Below are positions 1 through 7,997 of a DNA stretch of 34,484 nucleotides, piece by piece. Source of the DNA: Lentzea aerocolonigenes (lineage in GTDB: Bacteria; Actinomycetota; Actinomycetes; Mycobacteriales; Pseudonocardiaceae). The notes under the pieces are model-generated. The model was not told the DNA's origin, made no database searches, and saw only the letters and a program-made list of their open reading frames with translations. The stretch is from the NCBI RefSeq assembly GCF_000955955.1, contig NZ_JYJG01000220.1:1-34484 (forward strand). The letters are read 5' to 3'. A program made the translations under genes and the position numbers. Within the stretch, counting starts at the first letter, position 1, and every line of letters begins with the position of its first letter.

Positions 1-4
1 GGTG

Positions 5-23
5 GATGAAGGTTCCCTTCATC
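5..23 (-). terminator. stem-loop after livF, likely liv operon terminator
   Basis: GATGAAGG (5-12) pairs perfectly with CCTTCATC (16-23) across a 3-nt loop, beginning 14 bp past the livF stop. There is no clear U-tract in the livF direction, but tail-less hairpins are common at the ends of actinobacterial transcripts. The symmetry means it could equally serve a transcript arriving from outside the window on the plus strand. Confidence 0.55.
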
Positions 24-36
24 AATCAAACAGGGG

Positions 37-753
37 CTAGTGCGCTTCGCCCAGGTAGGCGTCGCGCACCCGCTGGTCGGCCAGCAGTGCGTGACCCGGA
101 CCGTCCAAAGTGGTGCGTCCGAGGTCGATCACGTAACCGTGGTCCGACAACGCCAAAGCAGCCAGGGCGTTCTGCTCCACCAGGAGAATGGTGGTGCCGA
201 GCGACTGCAGCTCCTTGATGGTGTCGAAGATCCGCTGCGTCATGATCGGCGAGAGACCCATCGAGGGCTCGTCGAGCATCAGCAGGCGGGGCTTGGACAT
301 CATCGCGCGACCGATGGCCAGCATCTGCTGCTCACCACCGGAGAAGAGCCCTGCCTTGTTGTGCCGCCGCTCCCCCAGCACGGGGAAGAGCTCGTACACC
401 CGCTGCATGTCGGCCTCGACGCCGTCGTCCTTGCGGACGTACGCGCCGAGGTGCAGGTTCTCCTCCACGGTCATCCGCGGGAAGAGCCGCCGGCCCTCTG
501 GGCAGTGCGCGATGCCCTCACCGAGGATCGCGTGCGCCGGGTCGTTGTGGATCGGCTTGCCCTGGAACAGGATCTCGCCGGACGCCGGACGCAGCAGACC
601 CGAGATGGTGCGCAGGGTCGTGGTCTTGCCCGCACCGTTCGCGCCGATCAAGGACACGATGTGCCCTGCTTCGACGGTGAACGAGACGTCGCGGACGGCC
701 TCGATCGCGCCGTAGGCGACGGACAGGTTGCGGACTTCGAGCAGCGCGGTCAT
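37..753 (-). CDS. livF: branched-chain amino-acid ABC transporter ATPase LivF
   Basis: This is one of the two cytoplasmic ATPases that power branched-chain (or other hydrophobic) amino-acid uptake by a LivKHMGF-type importer. The 238-residue protein has the normal LivF length. It shows a Walker A GANGAGKTT near residue 40, the Q-loop region, an ABC signature FSGGEQQM and a Walker B LLMLDEPSMGLSP followed by the H-loop region. The MGLSP version of the Walker B extension is typical of LivF. Its ATG overlaps the livG stop by 4 bp (ATGA), so translation is probably coupled. It is the last gene of the operon and a hairpin follows. The family assignment is secure; the exact substrate is not readable, because HAAT-family systems also carry amides and urea. 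Confidence 0.95.
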   Translation of the reverse strand: MTALLEVRNLSVAYGAIEAVRDVSFTVEAGHIVSLIGANGAGKTTTLRTISGLLRPASGEILFQGKPIHNDPAHAILGEGIAHCPEGRRLFPRMTVEENLHLGAYVRKDDGVEADMQRVYELFPVLGERRHNKAGLFSGGEQQMLAIGRAMMSKPRLLMLDEPSMGLSPIMTQRIFDTIKELQSLGTTILLVEQNALAALALSDHGYVIDLGRTTLDGPGHALLADQRVRDAYLGEAH

Positions 754-1568
754 GCCTGCTCCTCCTCAGCAGAAGCAGCGGCGGCCTCGACTTCGTGCGC
801 GACTTCCTCCGGCGGCTTGCCGAGGTAGGCCTCGACCACCCGCGGGTCCGCCCGCACGGTCTCGGGGCTGCCTTCGACGAGCAGCTCGCCCTGCACGAGC
901 ACGGAAACCGAGTCGCACAGCCCGAAGATGAACTTGATGTCGTGCTCGATGACGACGACGGACACGCCCGTCTCGCGGATGCGGAAGATCAGCTGCTGCG
1001 TCGCTTCCGTCTCCTGCGGGTTCATACCCGCCGTGGGCTCGTCCAGCAGCAGCACCGCCGGGTCCGTCGCCAACGCGCGCGCGATCTCCAGACGGCGCTG
1101 GTCGCCGTACGGGAGGTTGCGCGAGAGCTCGTCGTCCAGGTTGTTCAGGCCGACGAACGAGAGCAGCTCCCGCGAGCGATCGCGCGCCGCCTTCTCACCG
1201 CGGTGGTAGGCCGGGCCGTGGAACAGCGAGGCCAGCGGGCCCTGCTTCATCCGGACGTGCCGGCCGACCATCACGTTCTCCAGCACGGTCATGCTGGGGA
1301 ACAGGCGGATGTTCTGGAACGTGCGGGCGACACCCGCGTCGGTCACCTGGGCCGGGTCGCCGGGCAGGACGTTGCCCTTGAGCAGCACCTGGCCCGTCGT
1401 CGGCGTGTAGAGACCCGTCAGGCAGTTGAAGAACGTGGTCTTCCCCGCGCCGTTCGGGCCGATCAGTCCGACGATCTTGCCTTCGTCGAGCGTCAGCGTG
1501 ACGCCCTTCAACGCCTTGAGGCCACCGAAGACCATCGAGACGTCGCGAGCTTCCAACACAGGCGTCAT
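750..1568 (-). CDS. livG: branched-chain amino-acid ABC transporter ATPase LivG
   Basis: This is the second ATPase of the Liv importer and is expected to pair with LivF beneath the LivH/LivM membrane dimer. The 272-residue protein has Walker A GPNGAGKTTFFN near residue 40, the motif VARTFQNIRLFPSMTVLENVMVG that marks LivG Q-loops (here shown in part), the signature LPYGDQRRLEIARAL and Walker B LLLDEPTAGMNP. The C-terminal 15 residues after the usual VVEAYLG end are an acidic, Ala-rich tail. The ATG overlaps the livM stop by 4 bp, and the stop overlaps the livF ATG by 4 bp. Assignment is secure. Confidence 0.95.
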   Translation of the reverse strand: MTPVLEARDVSMVFGGLKALKGVTLTLDEGKIVGLIGPNGAGKTTFFNCLTGLYTPTTGQVLLKGNVLPGDPAQVTDAGVARTFQNIRLFPSMTVLENVMVGRHVRMKQGPLASLFHGPAYHRGEKAARDRSRELLSFVGLNNLDDELSRNLPYGDQRRLEIARALATDPAVLLLDEPTAGMNPQETEATQQLIFRIRETGVSVVVIEHDIKFIFGLCDSVSVLVQGELLVEGSPETVRADPRVVEAYLGKPPEEVAHEVEAAAASAEEEQA

Positions 1569-3280
1569 GCCCGCTTCGCCTCCTCGTGCGCCTCTTCGGC
1601 GTTCTCATCGGCACGCTCGATCATCTCGGCGCGCCTGTGCGCATCGGGGATCAGTCCGACAGGGCGGAACCGCATGATCAGGATCAGCGCGAGGCCGAAG
1701 ATCATGAGGCGCCAGTCAGCGAAGTCGCGCAGCTTCTCGGGCAGCACGAACAGCAGCGCCGCACCCAGGACGGCACCCGGGATCGAGCCCATGCCGCCGA
1801 GGATGACCGCCGCGAGCAGCGTGACCGACTCGAGGAACTTGAACGACTCGTACGACACGGTGCCGTTCTTGTGCGCGAACACCGCACCCGCGAGACCCGC
1901 GAGCGTGGCACCGATGAGGAACGCGAGGATCTTCATCTTGCCGGTGCGGATGCCCATGGCGCGGGCCGCGTCCTCGTCCTCGCGGATCGCGATCCAAGCG
2001 CGGCCGATGCGGCTGAACTTGAGGTTCGCGAACACCGCCATCGTCGCCGCGACGAGCAGCACGATGAGGACGTAGTAGAGGACACCGGCGGGCAGCTTCA
2101 CCGCGCCGATCGTGAGCGACTTGTTGAACTCGGCGCCGAACAGCGACAGCTGCGGGATGCCCGGGATGGCGTTGGAGCCGTTGGTGATGCCGCCGATGTT
2201 GTTCTGCGCGGAGCGGGTGAAGATCTCACCGAACGCGAGCGTCACGATCGCCAGGTAGTCACCGCGGACCCGCAGCGTCGGCGAACCGACGATGGCGCCG
2301 AAGATGCCGGCCACGATCGCGGCGATGATCGCCGCGACGGGGAACGGCAGCGCGATGCCGAAGTGCGCGGTGGCCGCACCGGAGAAGTTGGCCGCCACCA
2401 GGGCACCGATGCCCATGAACGCCACGTATCCGAGGTCGAGCAGACCAGCGAGACCGACGACGATGTTCAGGCCGATCGCGGTGGCGGCGTAGATGCCGAT
2501 GTTCGCCGCGACCGTCATCCAGTACTCGTTACCGGCGTCGGTGAACGGCAGCAGCAGCGCGCACGCGGCCAGCACGATCACGCTGAACACGCGGTGCTGC
2601 TCGGACAGCGCCGAGAGCCACTTGATGAACCCGACACCGCTCAACGCACCGAGCACGCCGGCGGCGAACCCGAGGAACGACAGGAAGATCGCACCCGCGT
2701 ACGGGTTCGCGGCACCGACACCACCGGTGGTCAGCAGCGCGGCGACGGCGTACAGCACCGCCGCGAACGACGCCAGCAGCACCAGGTACGCCAGCGGGGT
2801 CGAGAGCTTGACCTTCCACTGGCCCACCGGCTCGAAGCCGATGCCGTAGGCCGCGAGGATCGTCAGCACACCGGCGACGAGGCCGGCGATGCTGCCGAAC
2901 GCGACGGCGCCGTCGAGCGCGGTGATGGCGGCGAGGCCACCACCCTTGACCGTGATGTACGCGCCGTTGACGAACGAGACGAGCGCGGTTCCCCAGCCCA
3001 GGGCGCGGATGACGCGACCGCGGGACGGGATCGGCGCGAACGTCGCGACGAGGATGAGCACACCGAGCAGCAGCATGTGCCAGCGGAAGCCGGTGACCTC
3101 GAACGGCGCGTCGAAGAACTGCAGCGTCGACTTGTCCGGCCAGTTGCCGTCGTTGAGGCCGAACGTGACCCACGGCAGCAGGGCCGCGACGACGGCGAGA
3201 ACGCCACCGACGATCGCGAACGGCTTGCCGAGCGGAGCAAGTGCGGAACGCTTTCCAGAAGAAGTGCCGTTGACGCTCAT
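1565..3280 (-). CDS. livM: branched-chain amino-acid ABC transporter permease LivM, with extra N-terminal membrane domain
   Basis: This is the larger of the two permease subunits. The start is placed at the ATG of MSVNGTSSGKR, which overlaps the livH stop by 4 bp; longer upstream reading would run into livH. The protein is 571 residues, well above the roughly 320-430 usual for LivM. The canonical LivM core lies in the C-terminal ~320 residues: NIVVGLAGLLDLGYVAFMGIGA, GDYLAIVTLAFGEI, AWIAIREDEDAARAMGI and GGMGSIPGAVLG are all recognisable. The first ~240 residues are a separate hydrophobic region with about six possible membrane spans and no motif I recognise. The function of this added domain is unknown. 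Confidence 0.92.
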   Translation of the reverse strand: MSVNGTSSGKRSALAPLGKPFAIVGGVLAVVAALLPWVTFGLNDGNWPDKSTLQFFDAPFEVTGFRWHMLLLGVLILVATFAPIPSRGRVIRALGWGTALVSFVNGAYITVKGGGLAAITALDGAVAFGSIAGLVAGVLTILAAYGIGFEPVGQWKVKLSTPLAYLVLLASFAAVLYAVAALLTTGGVGAANPYAGAIFLSFLGFAAGVLGALSGVGFIKWLSALSEQHRVFSVIVLAACALLLPFTDAGNEYWMTVAANIGIYAATAIGLNIVVGLAGLLDLGYVAFMGIGALVAANFSGAATAHFGIALPFPVAAIIAAIVAGIFGAIVGSPTLRVRGDYLAIVTLAFGEIFTRSAQNNIGGITNGSNAIPGIPQLSLFGAEFNKSLTIGAVKLPAGVLYYVLIVLLVAATMAVFANLKFSRIGRAWIAIREDEDAARAMGIRTGKMKILAFLIGATLAGLAGAVFAHKNGTVSYESFKFLESVTLLAAVILGGMGSIPGAVLGAALLFVLPEKLRDFADWRLMIFGLALILIMRFRPVGLIPDAHRRAEMIERADENAEEAHEEAKRA

Positions 3281-4194
3281 GCGCGCACCCTTTCCGGCTC
3301 GCCGAACAGACCCTGCGGGCGGAAGACGAGCACGAGGATCAGCACGACGAAGATCCACACGTAGTCGTACTGGGTGCCGCCCGGCATGTACTGGCCGGCC
3401 AAGGTCTTGATCAGACCGATGATGAACGCGCCGATGACCGCGCCGCGGATGCTGCCGACACCACCCAGCACGGCCGCCGTGAAGGCGAAGATGCCGGTCT
3501 GGAAGCCCATGTCGATGTTGATGTTGCTCAGGTACCCGCCGTAGAGGATGCCGGCGACACCGGCGAGCACGGCGCCGAAGATGAACGTCAGCACGATCAC
3601 GCGGTCGGGGTCGACACCCATCAGCTTCGCGGTGTCGGGGTCCTGCGCGGTCGCGCGCATCGCCCGGCCCATCCGCGATCGGTTGATGTAGGTCTGCAGG
3701 ACGACCGCGAGCCCGACCGACAGCAGGACCAGCAGCAGACCGGTCTTGGAGATGTTCACGCCGCCGAGCGACAGCGCACCCTCGGGGAAGACCTTGGGGT
3801 AGGGCAGGTTCGACGTCGCGTTCGGGTAAACGTTGCGCACGAACTCCTGCAGGAACACGGACACACCGAGTGCCGTGATGAGCGGCGCGAGCCGAGGCGC
3901 GTTGCGCAGCGGCCGGTACGCGAACCGCTCCATGATCACCGCGACGATGACGGCGACGATGATGCCGCCGACGAACATCAGCGGCAGAGCCACGTACGGC
4001 ACCTTCTTGAGGTCTTCAGGAAGGAGCCACGTGTAGGTGGCGAGGCCTCCGTACGAGGCCACCATGAACACCTCGCCGTGGGCGAAGTTGATCAGCTGGA
4101 TGATGCCGTACACCATCGTGTAACCCAGGGCGATCAGGGCGATCAACGCGCCCTGCATCACCCCGTTCACCAGCTGCTGAAGCAGGACTGACAC
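3277..4194 (-). CDS. livH: branched-chain amino-acid ABC transporter permease LivH
   Basis: This is the smaller membrane permease of the Liv system, 305 residues and hydrophobic throughout. It has the LivH hallmarks YGIIQLINFAHGEVFM near the N terminus, MRATAQDPDTAKLMGVDPDRV in the cytoplasmic coupling loop (here cited in part) and AAVLGGVGSIRGAVIGAF toward the C terminus. Translation begins at GTG (4192-4194); a GGAGG lies 5 bases upstream. It is separated from livK by 78 bp holding a strong stem-loop and overlaps livM by 4 bp. Expected partner is LivM in the inner (cytoplasmic) membrane. Confidence 0.94.
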   Translation of the reverse strand: MSVLLQQLVNGVMQGALIALIALGYTMVYGIIQLINFAHGEVFMVASYGGLATYTWLLPEDLKKVPYVALPLMFVGGIIVAVIVAVIMERFAYRPLRNAPRLAPLITALGVSVFLQEFVRNVYPNATSNLPYPKVFPEGALSLGGVNISKTGLLLVLLSVGLAVVLQTYINRSRMGRAMRATAQDPDTAKLMGVDPDRVIVLTFIFGAVLAGVAGILYGGYLSNINIDMGFQTGIFAFTAAVLGGVGSIRGAVIGAFIIGLIKTLAGQYMPGGTQYDYVWIFVVLILVLVFRPQGLFGEPERVRA

Positions 4195-4211
4195 GACTAC
4201 CTCCGTAAACA

Positions 4212-4242
4212 GCGGGGGCGAGCAAACAACGCCCGCCCCCGC
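4212..4242 (-). terminator. GC-rich stem-loop between livK and livH
   Basis: GCGGGGGCG (4212-4220) and CGCCCCCGC (4234-4242) form a perfect 9-bp, nearly all G:C stem with a 13-nt loop. It sits between the livK stop and the livH Shine-Dalgarno. There is no U-tract. Such elements in binding-protein operons typically act as partial terminators or 3' stabilisers that raise binding-protein mRNA over permease mRNA; that role here is inferred. Confidence 0.6.
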
Positions 4243-4272
4243 CGTGGCTTCAATCGTTAATTCGGGTAGTCG

Positions 4273-5499
4273 TCAGCCGGTGAAGGTCCCGGTCTCGACG
4301 TCCTTCCACTTGCCAGAGGTCACCGAGTAGACGGTCAGGACCTTGTTGGTGCTGTCGCCGTACTGGTCGAACTTGACGTCACCGGTGGCGCCGGAGCCGC
4401 TGTACTTGCCGACGTTGGCGAGCATGTCGTCGCGCTTCGAGTCGGACCAGTCACCGCTGGAGAGCGTGGTGGCCAGAGCACCGATCAGGGCGTTCGCGGC
4501 GTCGTAGGAGAACGCACCGTAGGCGGCGTAGTCCTCCTTGCCGAACTTCGCCTTGTACGCGTCGACGAAGGCCTTGGCCGTGGCCAGGGACTCGGTCGGG
4601 GCACCGACGGAGGTGGCGAGGTCGCCTTCCTTACCGCCCAGCTCGATGAACTTGCCGTCGAAGATGCCGTCGCCACCCATGAGCGGGACGTTCAGACCGG
4701 CGTCCTTCATCTGCTTCGACAGCGGACCCGCGACCGGGTACTCACCGCCGTAGTAGACGGCCTCCGGGTTGGTGGCCTTGATCTTGGCGATCACGCCGGA
4801 GAAGTCGGTGTCCTTCTCGCCGACCTTCTCGGAGCCGACGATCTGGCCACCCTTCTTGGTGACCTGCTTCTGCAGCTCGGCGGCCAGGCCCTCACCGTAG
4901 GTCTTGCCGTCGGTGATGATGGCGATCTTCTTCTTGCCGGCCTTCTCGACGAGGTAGTTGGCCGCGTACGGGCCCTGCAGGTCGTCGGTGGTGCAGACGC
5001 GGAAGTAGTTCTCGAACTGACGCTTCGGGGCGGTGAGGAAGTCGTTGCCCCTCGTCAGCGTCGGGTTCGTGTTGGCAGGCGAGACCTGAGGAATCTTCTT
5101 TTCCTTCAGGATCGGCTGCACCGTCTGGGCGACCGACGAGTTCAGCGTGCCGACGACACCGATGACGGTCGGGTCGGTCGACAGCTTCGTGGCGGCCTGG
5201 GCACCCTTGGCGGGGTTGGCCTCGTCGTCCTGCGCGGAGACGGCCAGCTTGTAGCCCTTGACCGTGCACTTCTTGTTCGCCTCGTCCACGGCGAGCTCGG
5301 CGGACTGCTTGATGCCGATGCCGAGAGCGGACAGGTTCCCGGACAGCGGGGCGACAACACCGACGGTCAGAGTGCCCTTCGACGTGTCGCAGCTGCCCCC
5401 GTTGTTGCCGCCGGCCTCGTTCTTGTTCGAGCTGCAGGCTGCAAGAACAAGCAGCGCTGCGCCGACGATCGCTGCGGACTTCACAGAGTGCTTACGCAC
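4273..5499 (-). CDS. livK: branched-chain amino-acid ABC transporter substrate-binding lipoprotein
   Basis: This 408-residue type I periplasmic-binding-fold protein captures substrate outside the membrane for LivHM. It has a lipoprotein signal peptide ending in LVLAAC (Cys22 as lipidation site), then a Ser/Asn/Gly linker and the Leu/Ile/Val-binding fold beginning LTVGVVAPLSGNLSALG. The motifs VGVVGTLNSSVAQTVQPIL and YYGGEYPVAGPLSKQMKDAG fit the family. It starts at GTG (5497-5499) with AGGAGGG 7 bases upstream. It is the first gene of the operon and lies downstream of two long palindromes. The ligand cannot be assigned from sequence alone; the symbol reflects role, not proven leucine specificity. 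Confidence 0.92.
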   Translation of the reverse strand: MRKHSVKSAAIVGAALLVLAACSSNKNEAGGNNGGSCDTSKGTLTVGVVAPLSGNLSALGIGIKQSAELAVDEANKKCTVKGYKLAVSAQDDEANPAKGAQAATKLSTDPTVIGVVGTLNSSVAQTVQPILKEKKIPQVSPANTNPTLTRGNDFLTAPKRQFENYFRVCTTDDLQGPYAANYLVEKAGKKKIAIITDGKTYGEGLAAELQKQVTKKGGQIVGSEKVGEKDTDFSGVIAKIKATNPEAVYYGGEYPVAGPLSKQMKDAGLNVPLMGGDGIFDGKFIELGGKEGDLATSVGAPTESLATAKAFVDAYKAKFGKEDYAAYGAFSYDAANALIGALATTLSSGDWSDSKRDDMLANVGKYSGSGATGDVKFDQYGDSTNKVLTVYSVTSGKWKDVETGTFTG

Positions 5500-5592
5500 G
5501 TGATGTCCCTCCTAGTTCCCTGCTCCCGGCGACGCGAGTTCTCCGCGCACCGCTCCACGACCCTCTCCTGAGGGATGGCCGGGAACCTAGGC

Positions 5593-5614
5593 GATGACTG
5601 TGACCGCAGTCATC
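5593..5614. promoter_or_regulatory. 22-bp perfect palindrome upstream of livK (operator candidate 1)
   Basis: GATGACTG and CAGTCATC are perfect inverted arms of 8 bp around a 6-bp spacer (TGACCG). The site lies 94 bp upstream of the livK start and 112 bp upstream of the divergent gene. A possible minus-strand -10 hexamer (TAGGTT, complement of 5584-5589) adjoins it, so a bound protein would occlude the -35/spacer region of a liv promoter. That promoter placement is tentative because no good -35 is visible. Confidence 0.6.
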
Positions 5615-5634
5615 AAAGCCAATGGGCTCGTGAC

Positions 5635-5656
5635 CATAACGCAACGCGGCGTTATG
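5635..5656. promoter_or_regulatory. 22-bp perfect palindrome upstream of livK (operator candidate 2)
   Basis: CATAACGC and GCGTTATG are perfect 8-bp inverted arms around a 6-bp spacer (AACGCG), the same 8-6-8 architecture as the palindrome at 5593-5614. The two centres are 42 bp apart, four turns of B-DNA, so both would face the same side. The left arm recurs as CATAACG at 5712-5718, overlapping the predicted -10 of the divergent gene. The regulator is unknown. Confidence 0.6.
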
Positions 5657-5691
5657 TTTCACTTAGGGATTCTCACATACCGTAACCTTCG

Positions 5692-5719
5692 TTCACTCTT
5701 TGGACGGCTGCCATAACGT
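5692..5719 (+). promoter_or_regulatory. candidate promoter for the gene at 5726, leaderless geometry
   Basis: TTCACT (5692-5697) and TAACGT (5714-5719) are separated by 16 bp and resemble a -35/-10 pair. The -10 ends 6 bp before the ATG at 5726, and no Shine-Dalgarno is present, so transcription would begin at or next to the start codon. A CATAACG half-palindrome covers the -10. Prediction by inspection only. Confidence 0.4.
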
Positions 5720-5725
5720 GGACGT

Positions 5726-7363
5726 ATGACTCCGCGTCGTCGGGTGATCGCCGCTGTCGGTGCCGCCGCCGTGCTCGTCGCGGCGGTCCTCGTCCTGCGC
5801 GATACCGATGACCGTGGTAAGAAGCCCAGCTCAGAGCCCGTCCGGCTGACCCGGTACGCGTCCTCGTCGGTCAAGTTGCCGTCTCAACCGGCCGCGCCAC
5901 CACCGCCGTCCTCCGTATGGAGCAGTGACGGCAGGGTCCAATGGGCGTCCGTGGACGGCGCCGCGGGCTACGAGGTGTTCGGCCGGCTCGTCGCGTTGCC
6001 GGAGATCACCGGAACAGGGCGGGCCGACGTGCGGGCCGTGGACGCGTTCGGCCAGCGCTCGATCCCCGTTCGTGCCGAAGAACGACCAGGTGACGACACG
6101 TGGCGGCAGGCCGTGCTCGGTTCGCTGGACGACTTCGACGACACGTTCCTGGAACGCCGCTACCACCTGAGCGGGCGGCGTGGCTGCGTGAACCCCAGCT
6201 CCGGCTCCAACGGCCGGTTGGTGATCGACATGCCGTGCGGGAGCGACACGGCGGTGTTGCGCTCGCGGTCGCTGCTGCGGCTGAACGAAGCGGACGAACT
6301 GGGCCGGGTCGCGCTCGTGACGGACGCCGCCGGGCCGCACGGGAAGCTCGTGCTCGACCTCGTTCCCGGAACTCCGGACCGGGTCGGACCCATACCTCCT
6401 GCTGATGCGGTTCGCGTGGTGGTGGACGACTCCGTCGCGCCTGGCACGCGCGGTGCGGGCGTTCTGCATCGATTTGAAGTAGTGCTGACACGATCCGGAG
6501 TGCGCGTTCTGCAGGACGGCGTGCAGATTGCCGCGTCTCCGGTAGTCCCGGCGTGGCGGGAGGCGAGCGTGCTCGTCGGTCTGACCCCGCCGCCGAGCTA
6601 TCCGGGGCGCGTCGTGGTCGACGCGCTCGGTCTGAGCGGGTCGCGTCAGGCCGTGGACGAGGTGACCGAGACACAGATCGTGGCGGGCACGTTGCGCGTG
6701 CTGGGGCCCGACGAGGAGGCGCCAGGCATCGGCACGGCGCGCGCACCGTTGCGTGGAGCACCATCGGCGCGATTACGGGCAACGATCCGGCTCGGCGACG
6801 GCGGTGACGTGAACGGCCTGGTCGCGCAGCTCGGGTCGGAGCGGGTGCCGATGCGGCCGGTGGTGACCGGCTGGTCCGGAGCTCAGGACAGCGAGCTGAC
6901 CGTGGTCGGCGACGTGCCGGCGGCGTTGCTCACGGTCTCCGGGCCGGACTCGCTGACGCCGTTCGTGCTGCGGATGCCCGGCGCGTCGCAGGCGCAGGTG
7001 CTTGAGAGCTACTGGCAGGTGCCGGGGCGGTCTGCGGAGAAGCTTCCGCTCGCCCCGGACGAGCCCGCGCCCGTTTTGCCCGTGATGACGGCTGAGTTCG
7101 CCGCTGTGACTCCGGACGACGTGACGCTGGTGATCACACTCGACGCCTCTGCCGCGCGATCAGTGGCGCCGGTGGCGGGCTTTGAGGTGTACGTGGACAG
7201 CGGTCAGGTGGCGACCCTGCCGATGCCGGGCGGGATCGGTGGCCGGCACGAGCTGAACCTCGCCCTGACGGGCAACCACACAGTCGAGGTCCGTCTGCGC
7301 CCCGAGAATCCCGAGGCGCAGACGGAGTCGGTCTGGCTGGAACTCAGCCGAAGTTCTCGATGA
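5726..7363 (+). CDS. membrane-anchored or secreted protein of unknown function
   Basis: I do not recognise this 545-residue protein. Residues ~6-25 are a single hydrophobic segment after MTPRRR, an uncleaved anchor or signal peptide. A Pro/Ser-rich linker (~45-62) leads to a short stretch WASVDGAAGYEVFGR resembling a fibronectin type III strand pattern. Residues ~130-310 (DDFDDTFLERRYHLSG to VVVDALGLSG) look like a concanavalin/LamG-like beta-sandwich, with two Cys that could pair. A similar beta-rich pattern resumes in the last ~100 residues. No catalytic motif is visible. Its 3' end overlaps the convergent response-regulator gene by 20 bp. It diverges from the liv operon across shared palindromes. 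Domain readings are by eye and weak. Confidence 0.8.
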   Translation: MTPRRRVIAAVGAAAVLVAAVLVLRDTDDRGKKPSSEPVRLTRYASSSVKLPSQPAAPPPPSSVWSSDGRVQWASVDGAAGYEVFGRLVALPEITGTGRADVRAVDAFGQRSIPVRAEERPGDDTWRQAVLGSLDDFDDTFLERRYHLSGRRGCVNPSSGSNGRLVIDMPCGSDTAVLRSRSLLRLNEADELGRVALVTDAAGPHGKLVLDLVPGTPDRVGPIPPADAVRVVVDDSVAPGTRGAGVLHRFEVVLTRSGVRVLQDGVQIAASPVVPAWREASVLVGLTPPPSYPGRVVVDALGLSGSRQAVDEVTETQIVAGTLRVLGPDEEAPGIGTARAPLRGAPSARLRATIRLGDGGDVNGLVAQLGSERVPMRPVVTGWSGAQDSELTVVGDVPAALLTVSGPDSLTPFVLRMPGASQAQVLESYWQVPGRSAEKLPLAPDEPAPVLPVMTAEFAAVTPDDVTLVITLDASAARSVAPVAGFEVYVDSGQVATLPMPGGIGGRHELNLALTGNHTVEVRLRPENPEAQTESVWLELSRSSR

Positions 7364-7955
7364 CGGCCTCCGCGACGGCCTTCATCGTCGTGCGGCGGTC
7401 CATGGCGGTGCGCTGCACCCACTTGAACGCCTCCGGCTCGCTCAGACCCTGCTTGGTCATGAGGATGCCCTTGGCGCGTTCCACGACCTTGCGCGTCTCG
7501 AGGCGCTCGGTCAGCCCGGCGACCTCCTGCTCCAGCGCGGCCAGCTCGGTGAACCGGCTGATCGCCAGCTCGATCGCGGGCACCAGGTCCCGCTTCGCGA
7601 ACGGCTTGACCAGGTAGGCCATCGCACCGGCGTCACGGGCGCGTTCGACCAGGTCGCGCTGGCTGAACGCGGTGAGGATCACGACCGGCGCGATCCGGTT
7701 GCCCGCGATGTGCTGCGCCGCCTCGATCCCGTCGACCTTGGGCATCTTCACGTCGAGGATCACCAGGTCGGGGTTGAGCTCGGACGCGAGCTTGATGGCC
7801 TCTTCACCATCTGCGGCCTCACCCGCCACGTCGTAGCCCTCTTCGCGCAGCATCTCGACGAGGTCGAGACGGATGAGCGCCTCGTCCTCGGCGACCAGTA
7901 CGCGAGGGGCCTTGCGCGTGGCTTCGGTTTGGGCCTCGGCAGCCTGCTGGGTCAC
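7344..7955 (-). CDS. pdtaR: ANTAR-domain response regulator, PdtaR-like antiterminator
   Basis: This 203-residue protein has a receiver domain (residues ~18-132) with acidic pocket E23/D24, phospho-acceptor D68 in LDVKMP, T95 and K117 in VKP. An ANTAR RNA-binding domain follows (~145-200) with ETRKVVERAKGILM and the EAFKWVQRTAMDRR segment. ANTAR regulators bind dual-hexaloop RNA to stop terminators from forming. In mycobacteria PdtaR works with the sensor kinase PdtaS; no such kinase gene is next to it here, which is usual. The GTG start (7953-7955) has AGGAGG about 6 bases upstream. The first 16 residues form a disordered Gln/Ala/Glu-rich lead. Family call is firm, orthology to PdtaR likely. 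Confidence 0.9.
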   Translation of the reverse strand: MTQQAAEAQTEATRKAPRVLVAEDEALIRLDLVEMLREEGYDVAGEAADGEEAIKLASELNPDLVILDVKMPKVDGIEAAQHIAGNRIAPVVILTAFSQRDLVERARDAGAMAYLVKPFAKRDLVPAIELAISRFTELAALEQEVAGLTERLETRKVVERAKGILMTKQGLSEPEAFKWVQRTAMDRRTTMKAVAEAVIENFG

Positions 7956-7997
7956 CGGGGTCCTCCTGACGATCGTTCCTGCGGGCGAAAGCGCAGT

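Noticed and set aside
1586..3364. 592-codon open frame opposite livM on the plus strand
   Set aside because: It mirrors a GC-rich coding gene; the translation is Arg/Asp/His/Gly-rich without family features, and livM is unmistakable on the other strand.
5600..5615. CRP-like site TGTGA-N6-TCATC within palindrome 1
   Set aside because: It matches 8 of 10 consensus positions, but only because it lies inside the longer perfect palindrome, which explains the sequence better.
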